In this document: positions 1-6,142 of the stretch, one piece after another
How the letters are laid out: the number at the start of each line of letters is the position of its first letter
Position numbering within the stretch: position 1 is the first letter of the stretch
Translations under genes and position numbers: made by a program
The notes under the pieces: model-generated
Databases searched by the model: none
Told to the model about the DNA's origin: nothing
What the model saw: the letters and a program-made list of their open reading frames with translations, nothing else
Origin: an uncultured Lachnospiraceae bacterium
GTDB lineage: Bacteria > Bacillota_A > Clostridia > Lachnospirales > Lachnospiraceae
Length of the DNA stretch: 31,278 nucleotides
Reading direction: 5' to 3'
Assembly: GCA_910588595.1 (NCBI GenBank)
Contig: CAJUQU010000013.1
Span: forward strand, 1 to 31,278

Positions 1-16
1 GACGCTCTTCCGATCT
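1..16 (+). other. Illumina sequencing adapter remnant
   Basis: The first 16 bases, GACGCTCTTCCGATCT, are identical to the 3' end of the standard Illumina read-1 adapter. They interrupt the secG reading frame that begins at 96 on the minus strand, so they are not genomic. Genomic sequence starts at about base 17. Confidence 0.93.
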
Positions 17-96
17 TCCTGCATCAAAACAATCACTGTAAAAATGATAGAAACCAATATCAAAATAACCATAAGTACTATTCTTAACGCTGCCAT
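17..96 (-). CDS. secG: SecG, preprotein translocase subunit (N-terminal fragment)
   Basis: A minus-strand ATG at 96 opens a frame of 26 codons that runs into the adapter at the left edge. The peptide begins MAALRIVLMVILILVSII and continues FTVIVLMQ: a single hydrophobic helix ending in a V-L-x-Q motif, as at the first membrane helix of SecG, the small non-essential SecYEG subunit. A GGGAGGTG ribosome site lies at about 101-110. Position supports the call: secG commonly follows eno in Clostridia, usually with rnr and smpB further on. The rest of the gene (family about 75 residues) is outside the window. A 7-bp hairpin (GCAGGCT 122-128, AGCCTGC 139-145) sits just upstream in the leader. Identification rests on one helix plus context. 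Confidence 0.72.
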
Positions 97-217
97 CTTC
101 ACACCTCCCCGCCAGCAAAATGCAGGCTGTCCCGGCAAAGCCTGCTACTAAGCTAGTTTATCATACCTAAATGAACATTTCAACCATTTTTTTCGTCTGA
201 TCCCAATTCGCTGCTGA

Positions 218-352
218 TCACTGATCACTGTCCGCGCCACACTTGATTCTGGCACGATTTTGTCCATTGAGGATCTTGGCAGCAGCAATCCCTGCACCAT
301 CGATGCGCATCAAAATAGGGTATCTAATACTCTGAATACTATTCCAGACCAT
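218..352 (-). CDS. Possible 44-residue ORF of unknown function (doubtful)
   Basis: ATG at 352 opens 44 codons ending in TGA at 218-220. An AGGG-type site lies about 7 bases upstream of the ATG. The peptide includes RYPILMRIDGAGIAAAKI, which I do not recognise as a domain. Its first third lies inside the 310-369 hairpin, so it may be a by-product of a non-coding repeat rather than a gene. Confidence 0.2.
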   Translation of the reverse strand: MVWNSIQSIRYPILMRIDGAGIAAAKILNGQNRARIKCGADSDQ

Positions 353-369
353 TAGACACCCTATCTTGA
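310..369 (-). repeat. 60-nt hairpin between eno and secG
   Basis: TCAAAATAGGGTATCTAAT (310-328) faces ATTAGACACCCTATCTTGA (351-369): 17 of 19 positions complementary. Read as minus-strand RNA, both mismatches become G-U pairs, giving a 19-bp stem, and the 22-base loop itself folds (TCTG-g-AAT / ATTCAGA). Read as plus-strand RNA they are A-C mismatches. The fold therefore favours the minus strand, that of eno and secG. There is no T-run beyond the stem, so it is not a textbook terminator. Confidence 0.6.
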
Positions 370-511
370 AAACATTTCATTCAAACAGTGATCAGATCTG
401 TTTTTGGCATATTAGGGTATTGTTACACATCTCTTATCACTGTTTTCACTCATATTTCGCTGCGCATAATATATATCGGAGAATTTTGGGAATTTTTTAT
501 ATTATTTCAAA

Positions 512-577
512 AATTTATGTAAATTTCGCATTTTGCCTATAATTGTCAGACAATTGTTGTGGAAATTTACATAAATT
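512..577. repeat. AT-rich 16-bp inverted repeat with an inner palindrome
   Basis: AATTTATGTAAATTTC (512-527) is the exact reverse complement of GAAATTTACATAAATT (562-577). The 34-base spacer contains a 15-bp palindrome, AATTGTC-A-GACAATT (541-555). The inner element has the TTGT-N3-ACAA form typical of dimeric repressor operators such as the GntR/FadR group. The arms could form a cruciform or an RNA stem. Function is not known. Confidence 0.65.
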
Positions 578-659
578 AACTGCATAAATATTTTTTTATC
601 CCGCAGACGCGTGAAACAGTGCCCGGAGCGTTCCCGTTCAGACAGTACACTGGTCGATA

Positions 660-2039
660 TTATATCTTGTTAAAAGGATCCAGATATCTGGAAACGCCAT
701 CGATCTCCTCCTCGATGCGCAGAAGCTGGTTGTACTTTGCCACGCGGTCGCTCCTGCACGGGGCGCCAGTCTTGATCTGTCCGGCATTCATCGCCACGGC
801 GAGGTCTGCGATAAAGGAATCCTCCGTCTCGCCGCTCCTGTGGCTGATCACAGCCCTGTATGCGTTGTGCTGCGCCATCTCCACAGCCTCAATCGCCTCG
901 CTCACCGTGCCGATCTGGTTTACTTTGACCAGGATCGCATTTGCCACCCTCTTCTTGATGCCGGCGTCGAGACGTTTCGTGTTGGTGACGAACAGATCAT
1001 CTCCCACGAGCTGTACCTTGTCTCCAATGCGCCTGGTAAGCTGTGCCCAGCCGTCCCAGTCATCCTCCGCCAGACCGTCTTCGATCGATATGATCGGATA
1101 GCGCTCGATCAGCCGCTCATAGTAATCGATCATCTGCTCCGTGGTGCGCCTGATCACATGATCGTCGGCCACACAGCCGGCCACGTCTCCCGCCTCATAA
1201 CACTCGCACGCTTCATTGGCAGAAGCCTGCCTGCGCTTTAACTCCGTCTCACCGCTGAAATGATACGTGCCGTCCTCCTCGTTGTACAGCTCGGACGCTG
1301 CCACGTCGAGCGCGATCTTAATGTCCTGTCCCGGCACATATCCTGCTGCCTTAACTGCTTCCACGATCAAGTCAAGCACCGCAAACGCATCGGGGAGATC
1401 CGGTGCAAATCCGCCCTCATCGCCCACCCCTGTCGAGAGACCTCTCTTATGGCATATTTTTTTGAGATTATGATAGATTTCTGCACAGATGCGGAGCGCT
1501 TCGCGGAAGTTTGCCGCGGAGACCGGCATGATCATAAATTCCTGGAAATCCACTGTGTTCGTCGCGTGTCTGCCGCCGTTTAAGATGTTCATCATCGGCA
1601 CAGGAAGCCTGTCCGGTTTCACACCGCCCAGATATCTGTACAGCGGCATACCCAGGGCATCCGCTGCTGCCCGTGCTGCTGCCATCGACACGCTCAGCGT
1701 GGCATTTGCCCCGAGATTGCCCTTATTGTCTGTCCCGTCTGTATCCACCAGGATATGGTCGATCAATTTCTGATCGCACACATCGATGCCAATGAGTTTA
1801 TCCTTGATCTTCGTGTTGACATTGTTGACAGCCTTCTCCACGCCAAGTCCCATGTAGCGCATCTCGCCGTCCCTCAGCTCCACTGCCTCAAATTTACCGG
1901 TACTTGCCCCAGACGGCACACTCGCCCGCCCTTCCCAGTTGTCATTGACTGTCACCACTGCCTCCACAGTCGGATTTCCCCTGGAATCAAGCACTTCCCT
2001 TGCATGCACGTCCGTAATCTTATAATGTGTTGCTCTCAT
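660..2039 (-). CDS. eno: Enolase (phosphopyruvate hydratase)
   Basis: Enolase interconverts 2-phosphoglycerate and phosphoenolpyruvate in cytosolic glycolysis. The chosen ATG at 2039 follows AGGAGGT by 6 bases and gives 459 residues; a longer frame to 2135 lacks a ribosome site and enterobacterial-like N-terminal homology. Visible motifs: DSRGNPTVE (18-26), the GASTGK mobile loop (44-49), GDEGGFAPD (206-214), metal ligand SIEDG (318-322), GDDLFVTN (346-353), catalytic Lys in LVKVNQIGT (370-378) and SHRSGETED (399-407). The protein is about 30 residues longer than usual because of an insertion at about 268-295 carrying three cysteines (278, 280, 289), between the LDVAASELY strand and the DYYERLIERYPIISIEDG segment. 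All catalytic residues are present, so it should be active. It sits upstream of secG on the same strand. Confidence 0.97.
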   Translation of the reverse strand: MRATHYKITDVHAREVLDSRGNPTVEAVVTVNDNWEGRASVPSGASTGKFEAVELRDGEMRYMGLGVEKAVNNVNTKIKDKLIGIDVCDQKLIDHILVDTDGTDNKGNLGANATLSVSMAAARAAADALGMPLYRYLGGVKPDRLPVPMMNILNGGRHATNTVDFQEFMIMPVSAANFREALRICAEIYHNLKKICHKRGLSTGVGDEGGFAPDLPDAFAVLDLIVEAVKAAGYVPGQDIKIALDVAASELYNEEDGTYHFSGETELKRRQASANEACECYEAGDVAGCVADDHVIRRTTEQMIDYYERLIERYPIISIEDGLAEDDWDGWAQLTRRIGDKVQLVGDDLFVTNTKRLDAGIKKRVANAILVKVNQIGTVSEAIEAVEMAQHNAYRAVISHRSGETEDSFIADLAVAMNAGQIKTGAPCRSDRVAKYNQLLRIEEEIDGVSRYLDPFNKI

Positions 2040-2135
2040 AACTGACCTCCTAAACTTTTCCGCTTTTTCTGCCACCCATACACCGAAAGATCGGGCTGGA
2101 ATGCAGGATATCAACAACAGTATTTCCCAAAACAC

Positions 2136-2177
2136 AAAAAAAATACAGGAACGCTTATGACCGTTTCCTGTATTTTC
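2136..2177 (-). terminator. Rho-independent terminator of the EAL-domain gene
   Basis: On the minus strand AAAATACAGGAA (2176-2165) pairs with TTCCTGTATTTT (2151-2140), with further CG pairing towards the loop, and is followed by a run of T (2139-2136 and within the arm). It begins 10 bases after the EAL gene stop and separates that gene from eno. The A-rich 5' side could let it act weakly in the other direction too. Confidence 0.8.
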
Positions 2178-2186
2178 TGTGTATAT

Positions 2187-4112
2187 TCAGTTATTTATAC
2201 TTTTGGTGTATTCGATAAACGCTGTCTTCGGCACTGGTCTGGAATAATAATATCCCTGTACGTAATCACATCCCAATTCCTTCAGCGTTATCATCTGCTC
2301 CTCATTCTCCACGCCCTCTGCTACAAGCTTCCTGCGCACGTCATGAAACATGGAAATAAGATTCTTGATCGTGACAAAACTGTCACGGTCCGTGAATGCC
2401 GCCCAGACAATACTCTTGTCCAGCTTGATCACATCGACCGGATACTCCAGCACACGCACCAGATTGGAATATCCTGTTCCATAATCATCCAGCGAGAACG
2501 TGAAACCAAGCTTTTTGATATCAAGCAACTGTTCTTTCAACCGATGTTCGTCAAAGTTGGTCGCCGTCTCCGTAATCTCAAGATTGATGCGCCTCGGATC
2601 AATATCGTACTTATGGATGTAATACTGCAGCTTCTCTGTCAGGTTCTTGTCCATGCACTGCATTGCTGACAGATTCATCTCGACAAACTCCATTCCCATC
2701 GCAGCAATATCATTTTCCTTGACAAAACGAAATACACTGTCTATGACATACTCACTGATTTCCAGAATCTTACCATTATTTTCTGAGATGGGAATAAATT
2801 CCTCCGGTGATACGAACCCCATCAGCCTGTCTGTGAGACGGATCAGCGCTTCGGCAGAGACCACTCTGCCTGTCTGTGTGGAGATGATGGGCTGATAGTA
2901 CATCTCAAACTCATGTTCTGCCAATGCTCTCTCGATGGCGTCCTCAATATTCCTGTACCGCTGCAGTTCATCAATACCAAAGCTGTCACTCCGAACCACT
3001 TCGATCAGTTCATTGCTTCTGTATTTCAAGCCATCACACACCGCAAAATATCTATAAAAATTATCTTTGTTGATCTTGCCATTGCGGACATCGAGAACCG
3101 CTACGAACAGTGTCAGGTTGATGCTCGCTCCGTTCAGCTCAAACGGCACGCAGAAACGCTCCTTCAACCTATCCAGAAACGTATTCTCATCAAACCGATC
3201 CTTCTGCCGGACAACGATCCCGAATTTGCCATCTTCAAAATAGTAGATCGACGACAACATCGAATATTCTTTCATATATTCTGCCAGCTGCCTGACCAGC
3301 ACCATTACAGATGGTTCGTAGCAGTTATCCCTGAGGTACTCGTAATTTTTGAGCTTGATCAGATAGACTGCTTCGTTTCCCGGCTTGCCGATCTCTCTAT
3401 CGATAAACTGTCTGAATGCCTTTTTATTCAGAAGCTCTGTGGTACTGTCCTTGTAAAATTCCACCATAGTGATCGTGAGCAGGAATATGATGATATTGAC
3501 GATCAGAGTCGAATAGTACATTGTCTCATCGTGGCAGATCAAAAACTGCGTCACCTGAATCACCGCAAAAACTGCCAGCAGTATGATACTCTGACCAAAG
3601 ATCTTGATCATCAGCTTTCGTTTCATCAGTGCGTACACGGTCGCAAGCAATGCGTATATGCCCCTTGTGAGTATCAATATAAAAAACAATTTTCCGTGAT
3701 ATGCCACGCCGTCTTCCACATAAAATATGGCATGTGTCCACGGAGAAGTTATCAGCAGGACATTCACTGCGAGATTGACCGACCAGAACGCAATCTTGCG
3801 TTTTCTCGAATAGTAATGAAACTGTCCGACAAGACAAAAGATAAAATAAGCATACAATGTATAGATGGCAAGCGTGAGAAAATAGTGCACCAGCCGCTCT
3901 GCGGCCAGCATCCATTCGCCATATGATATCAGATCCTGCTCCATTGACACAGCCAGCAGCCTGTTGAGATACATCAACACTGCCGCCCACAGGATCCCTC
4001 TGTAAATCTTTCTATAATACGCCTTGCTATCCACACTGACATACACAAACCAGATGCACACAACCAAAATACTTAATATCAGCAGATTGTACGCTATTTT
4101 CATATTAATCAC
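2187..4112 (-). CDS. Membrane-bound cyclic-di-GMP phosphodiesterase (EAL) with degenerate GGDEF
   Basis: Predicted to hydrolyse cyclic di-GMP at the inner face of the membrane. Residues 1-218 hold about seven hydrophobic segments (first at 7-24), with no recognised sensor domain. Residues 222-342 resemble a GGDEF domain, but the signature is EDGKF (293-297), so cyclase activity is unlikely; it may be regulatory. Residues 388-640 are a full EAL domain: EALIR (421-425), MNLS (479-482), EITET (512-516), DDYGTGYSN (542-550), IKLDKS (562-567), AEGVE (598-602) and QGYYYSRP (619-626). The metal-binding acidic residues are all there, so it should be an active phosphodiesterase. The GTG start at 4112 is 9 bases from AGGAG; the ATG at 4103 is about 18 away. 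It is transcribed alone: terminator 3', transposable element 5'. Confidence 0.92.
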   Translation of the reverse strand: MINMKIAYNLLILSILVVCIWFVYVSVDSKAYYRKIYRGILWAAVLMYLNRLLAVSMEQDLISYGEWMLAAERLVHYFLTLAIYTLYAYFIFCLVGQFHYYSRKRKIAFWSVNLAVNVLLITSPWTHAIFYVEDGVAYHGKLFFILILTRGIYALLATVYALMKRKLMIKIFGQSIILLAVFAVIQVTQFLICHDETMYYSTLIVNIIIFLLTITMVEFYKDSTTELLNKKAFRQFIDREIGKPGNEAVYLIKLKNYEYLRDNCYEPSVMVLVRQLAEYMKEYSMLSSIYYFEDGKFGIVVRQKDRFDENTFLDRLKERFCVPFELNGASINLTLFVAVLDVRNGKINKDNFYRYFAVCDGLKYRSNELIEVVRSDSFGIDELQRYRNIEDAIERALAEHEFEMYYQPIISTQTGRVVSAEALIRLTDRLMGFVSPEEFIPISENNGKILEISEYVIDSVFRFVKENDIAAMGMEFVEMNLSAMQCMDKNLTEKLQYYIHKYDIDPRRINLEITETATNFDEHRLKEQLLDIKKLGFTFSLDDYGTGYSNLVRVLEYPVDVIKLDKSIVWAAFTDRDSFVTIKNLISMFHDVRRKLVAEGVENEEQMITLKELGCDYVQGYYYSRPVPKTAFIEYTKSINN

Positions 4113-4149
4113 CCGTCACATCTCCTATACGATTGTCATTTTTGTAGAA

Positions 4150-4180
4150 ATTATACACTATTTTACAATCCCACAATCAA
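4150..4180 (-). promoter_or_regulatory. Possible promoter of the EAL-domain gene
   Basis: On the minus strand a perfect TATAAT (4155-4150) is preceded by TTGATT (4180-4175) at a longer than ideal 19-bp spacing. It lies 38 bases before the GTG start. Confidence 0.4.
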
Positions 4181-4300
4181 TAGTATATCATTATTGACTG
4201 ACTTTTTCCAATATTTTCTTTATTTATTGTTAACTTTTTAGATATGGATCAGACATGACTCCGAAACCGAGTCAAGACAGTCCTACTCGTCCAATTTATT

Positions 4301-4435
4301 GTAACAGTTCAGCCTTCGGCTTCCTGTTACAAGCATCAAGCTATGCAAAAACCGCTTTGCGGTTGACTTGATGCATCTCAACACGATGCTTTCTCAAGGA
4401 CTTCGCAGCGCAGTGCGAAGTCCTTGAACTGTTAC
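4301..4435. mobile_element. MITE-like element with 8-bp target duplication and nested hairpins
   Basis: Ends are perfect 10-bp inverted repeats, GTAACAGTTC (4301-4310) and GAACTGTTAC (4426-4435). AATTTATT occurs directly outside both ends (4293-4300 and 4436-4443), an exact 8-bp direct repeat as left by transposition. Inside there is no ORF but three stems: GTAACAG/CTGTTAC (4301-4307/4324-4330) enclosing AGCC-TTC-GGCT; GCATCAAG/CTTGATGC (4333-4340/4367-4374) enclosing AACCGC/GCGGTT; and a perfect 13-bp stem (4395-4407/4414-4426). GTAACAG can pair with either of two partners (4324-4330 or 4429-4435), and AAGCATC (4331-4337) with GATGCTT (4385-4391), so the RNA or single strand has exclusive folds. 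A non-autonomous element is the simplest reading; the mobilising transposase is not in the window. Confidence 0.75.
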
Positions 4436-4464
4436 AATTTATTTGCCAAATTTAAGATTTTGTC

Positions 4465-4493
4465 TTGAAAGCTTTACGTTAATATGGTACGAT
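4465..4493 (+). promoter_or_regulatory. pyrBI promoter
   Basis: TTGAAA (4465-4470), a 17-bp spacer and TACGAT (4488-4493) form a good sigma-A promoter; transcription should begin near 4500. The -35 box is 21 bp from the right target duplication of the inserted element. The same pair of hexamers at the same spacing precedes RNase P RNA (12274-12302). Confidence 0.78.
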
Positions 4494-4528
4494 AGCAACA
4501 GCATGTAACTTGTAAGGAGGAAATGGTT

Positions 4529-4615
4529 ATGTTGGATATTGCTCACTCTGTTCAATCTGGGTTTAGATTTATTTGTCATTTCCATTTTCAGCAGTTTCAT
4601 ATTCATATATTTTAG
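4529..4615 (+). CDS. PyrL-like leader peptide of pyrBI (28 residues)
   Basis: ATG at 4529 lies 8 bases after AAGGAGG (4514-4520); an in-frame ATG at 4523 is too close to that site. The 28-codon ORF ends in TAG at 4613-4615, 3 bases before the stem of a terminator. It has six Phe and five His codons; bases 4561-4613 are 29 of 53 T. In enterobacterial pyrBI, low UTP makes polymerase pause in such a U-rich leader, the ribosome catches up, and its presence stops the terminator forming. Here a ribosome at the stop codon would cover the 5' arm of the stem. The mechanism is inferred from layout; sensing by Phe or His codons is less likely given the genes controlled. Confidence 0.72.
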   Translation: MLDIAHSVQSGFRFICHFHFQQFHIHIF

Positions 4616-4618
4616 TGC

Positions 4619-4642
4619 AGGAGAATTCATTTCTCCTTTTTT
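4619..4642 (+). terminator. pyrBI attenuator
   Basis: AGGAGAA (4619-4625), loop TTCAT, TTCTCCT (4631-4637), then T to 4642. It is an intrinsic terminator placed after the leader stop codon and 32 bases before the pyrB start, so it must be read through for pyrBI expression. The stem is only 7 bp, compatible with a conditional terminator. Confidence 0.75.
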
Positions 4643-4674
4643 ATTTCATATTTTTCTATCATTAGGAGGTTTTT

Positions 4675-5592
4675 ATGAGACATTTAATGAGTCCGCTTGA
4701 TTTTTCCACAGCGGAGTTGGACAAGCTATTTACCCTCGCTGAGGACATCGAGGGCAAACCCGCCAAGTATGCACACGCCTGTGAAGGAAAAAAGCTCGCC
4801 ACCTGCTTCTATGAGCCAAGTACCCGTACCCGCCTGAGTTTCGAGTCCGCAATGCTCAATCTCGGCGGTCAGGTTCTGGGATTTTCCGACGCCAATTCCT
4901 CCTCTGCCGCAAAAGGAGAAAGTGTGTCAGATACCATCCGTGTGATCTCCTGCTTTGCTGATATCTGTGCAATGCGTCATCCCAAGGAAGGCGCACCCAT
5001 GGTAGCCGCGTCGCGTTCTTCCATCCCTGTGATCAACGCTGGCGACGGCGGTCATCAGCACCCCACTCAGACGCTCACCGATCTTCTGACCATACGCGCA
5101 ATCAAGGGGCGCCTAGACCATTTTACCATCGGTCTCTGCGGCGATCTCAAATTCGGCCGCACTGTGCACTCACTTATCAACGCACTTGTGCGCTATGACA
5201 ATATTCATTTTATATTTATATCTCCCGAGGAACTTACGATCCCCGACTATATCATTGAGATGCTCCGAGAGAAGAACGTCTCATTCAGCGAGGTCCGCAA
5301 GTTGGAGGAGGTCATGCCGGAACTCGATATCCTGTACATGACCAGAGTACAGAAGGAGCGCTTCTTTAACGAGGAGGACTATGTGAGATTAAAAGATTAT
5401 TACATCCTCGACAAAGAAAAGATGGAACTTGCCAAACCTGATATGATCGTGCTGCACCCGCTTCCGCGCGTAAATGAGATATCCGTCGAAGTTGATGACG
5501 ATCCCCGGGCTGTATACTTCCGCCAGGTACAGTACGGTGTGTACGTGCGTATGGCACTGCTCCTGACGCTCCTGGAAATAGAGGTTCATTGA
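4675..5592 (+). CDS. pyrB: Aspartate carbamoyltransferase, catalytic chain
   Basis: PyrB condenses carbamoyl phosphate with aspartate in the first committed step of pyrimidine synthesis. The 305 residues match the family length. Carbamoyl-phosphate motif STRTR is at 49-53, the catalytic-loop Ser-Ser-x-x-KGES region at 76-83, RHP at 101-103, HPTQ at 129-132, DLKFGRTVHS at 157-166 and HPLPRVNEI at 261-269. AGGAGGT (4664-4670) precedes the ATG by a few bases. With PyrI encoded 57 bases downstream it should form the class B type holoenzyme, six catalytic and six regulatory chains. Expression is probably set by the leader attenuator, unlike the PyrR control common in Bacilli. Confidence 0.97.
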   Translation: MRHLMSPLDFSTAELDKLFTLAEDIEGKPAKYAHACEGKKLATCFYEPSTRTRLSFESAMLNLGGQVLGFSDANSSSAAKGESVSDTIRVISCFADICAMRHPKEGAPMVAASRSSIPVINAGDGGHQHPTQTLTDLLTIRAIKGRLDHFTIGLCGDLKFGRTVHSLINALVRYDNIHFIFISPEELTIPDYIIEMLREKNVSFSEVRKLEEVMPELDILYMTRVQKERFFNEEDYVRLKDYYILDKEKMELAKPDMIVLHPLPRVNEISVEVDDDPRAVYFRQVQYGVYVRMALLLTLLEIEVH

Positions 5593-5649
5593 AACTGCGG
5601 CAATCTCAAAAAGTCAGATGCACTACTTTAAATAGGAGGTTATCAAGAA

Positions 5650-6093
5650 ATGTTAAATGTAGGAAAAATCGAGGAGGGTTTCGTCCTTGACCATATTAAG
5701 GCAGGAAAGAGCATGAGCATATATAAACATCTGGGACTCGACAAGCTTGACTGCACTGTGGCGATCATCAAAAACGCCAGAAGCCAAAAGATGGGCAAGA
5801 AAGACATCCTGAAAGTGGAGTGTGACATCAACACGCTCAACCTTGACATCTTAGGTTTTATCGACCACAACATCACCGTCAACGTTGTCAAGAACTGTGA
5901 GATCGTACAGAAGCTTCCGCTCTCACTTCCAAAGGAGATCAAAAATGTGTTGAAATGCAAAAATCCCCGCTGTATCACATCCATCGAACAGGAACTTCCG
6001 CACATCTTCGTCCTCACTGACGAGAAAAAGGAAATCTACCGCTGCAAATACTGCGAAGAAAAATACGGCAGCAAAGATAAGTTTAAGATCTGA
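5650..6093 (+). CDS. pyrI: Aspartate carbamoyltransferase, regulatory chain
   Basis: PyrI binds the nucleotide effectors (CTP/UTP inhibit, ATP activates in known enzymes) and joins catalytic trimers. The 147 residues match the family. The N-terminal ferredoxin-like effector domain covers about 1-98; the C-terminal zinc domain has four cysteines in the order C103-x4-C108 and C132-x2-C135, which contact PyrB. The ATG at 5650 is 9 bases from AGGAGGT (5634-5640). It is cotranscribed with pyrB, and a strong terminator overlaps its stop codon, ending the two-gene operon. Confidence 0.96.
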   Translation: MLNVGKIEEGFVLDHIKAGKSMSIYKHLGLDKLDCTVAIIKNARSQKMGKKDILKVECDINTLNLDILGFIDHNITVNVVKNCEIVQKLPLSLPKEIKNVLKCKNPRCITSIEQELPHIFVLTDEKKEIYRCKYCEEKYGSKDKFKI

Positions 6094-6122
6094 AAAACAG
6101 CAGGCACACGCCTGCTGTTTTT
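6093..6122 (+). terminator. Terminator of pyrBI
   Basis: A 13-bp perfect stem, AAAAACAGCAGGC (6093-6105) and GCCTGCTGTTTTT (6110-6122), with loop ACAC. The T-run is in the 3' arm. Because the 5' arm is A-rich, it can also end the convergent CobW operon that stops at 6143. Confidence 0.92.
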
Positions 6123-6142
6123 AGATAAGGATCTGAATGATC

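Larger units (their letters stand above)
117..659. other. Intergenic region between eno and secG
   Basis: About 540 bases hold no convincing gene. Contents: a short hairpin at 122-145, a weak 44-codon minus-strand ORF at 218-352, a large imperfect hairpin at 310-369, and an AT-rich 16-bp inverted repeat at 512-577 with a smaller palindrome inside. The right part (about 470-600) is very AT-rich. No GC-rich stem with a T-run directly follows the eno stop, so how eno transcription ends is not clear. Confidence 0.7.
4113..4674. other. Intergenic region between the EAL gene and pyrB
   Basis: 562 bases separate the divergent EAL and pyrB genes. They contain the EAL promoter, an AT-rich stretch (4180-4250), a 6-bp hairpin (TGACTC 4256-4261, GAGTCA 4269-4274), the 135-bp inverted-repeat element (4301-4435), the pyrB promoter (4465-4493), a leader ORF (4529-4615) and an attenuator (4619-4642). 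I see no PyrR-binding loop motif in the leader. Confidence 0.8.

Noticed and set aside
2040..2135. Longer enolase start at 2135
   Set aside because: The extension crosses the promoter/terminator region; ATG 2039 has AGGAGGT at ideal spacing and matches the family N-terminus.
2913..3926. 337-codon plus-strand open frame
   Set aside because: Antisense to the EAL/GGDEF gene, whose domains are unmistakable; no ribosome site or recognisable protein.
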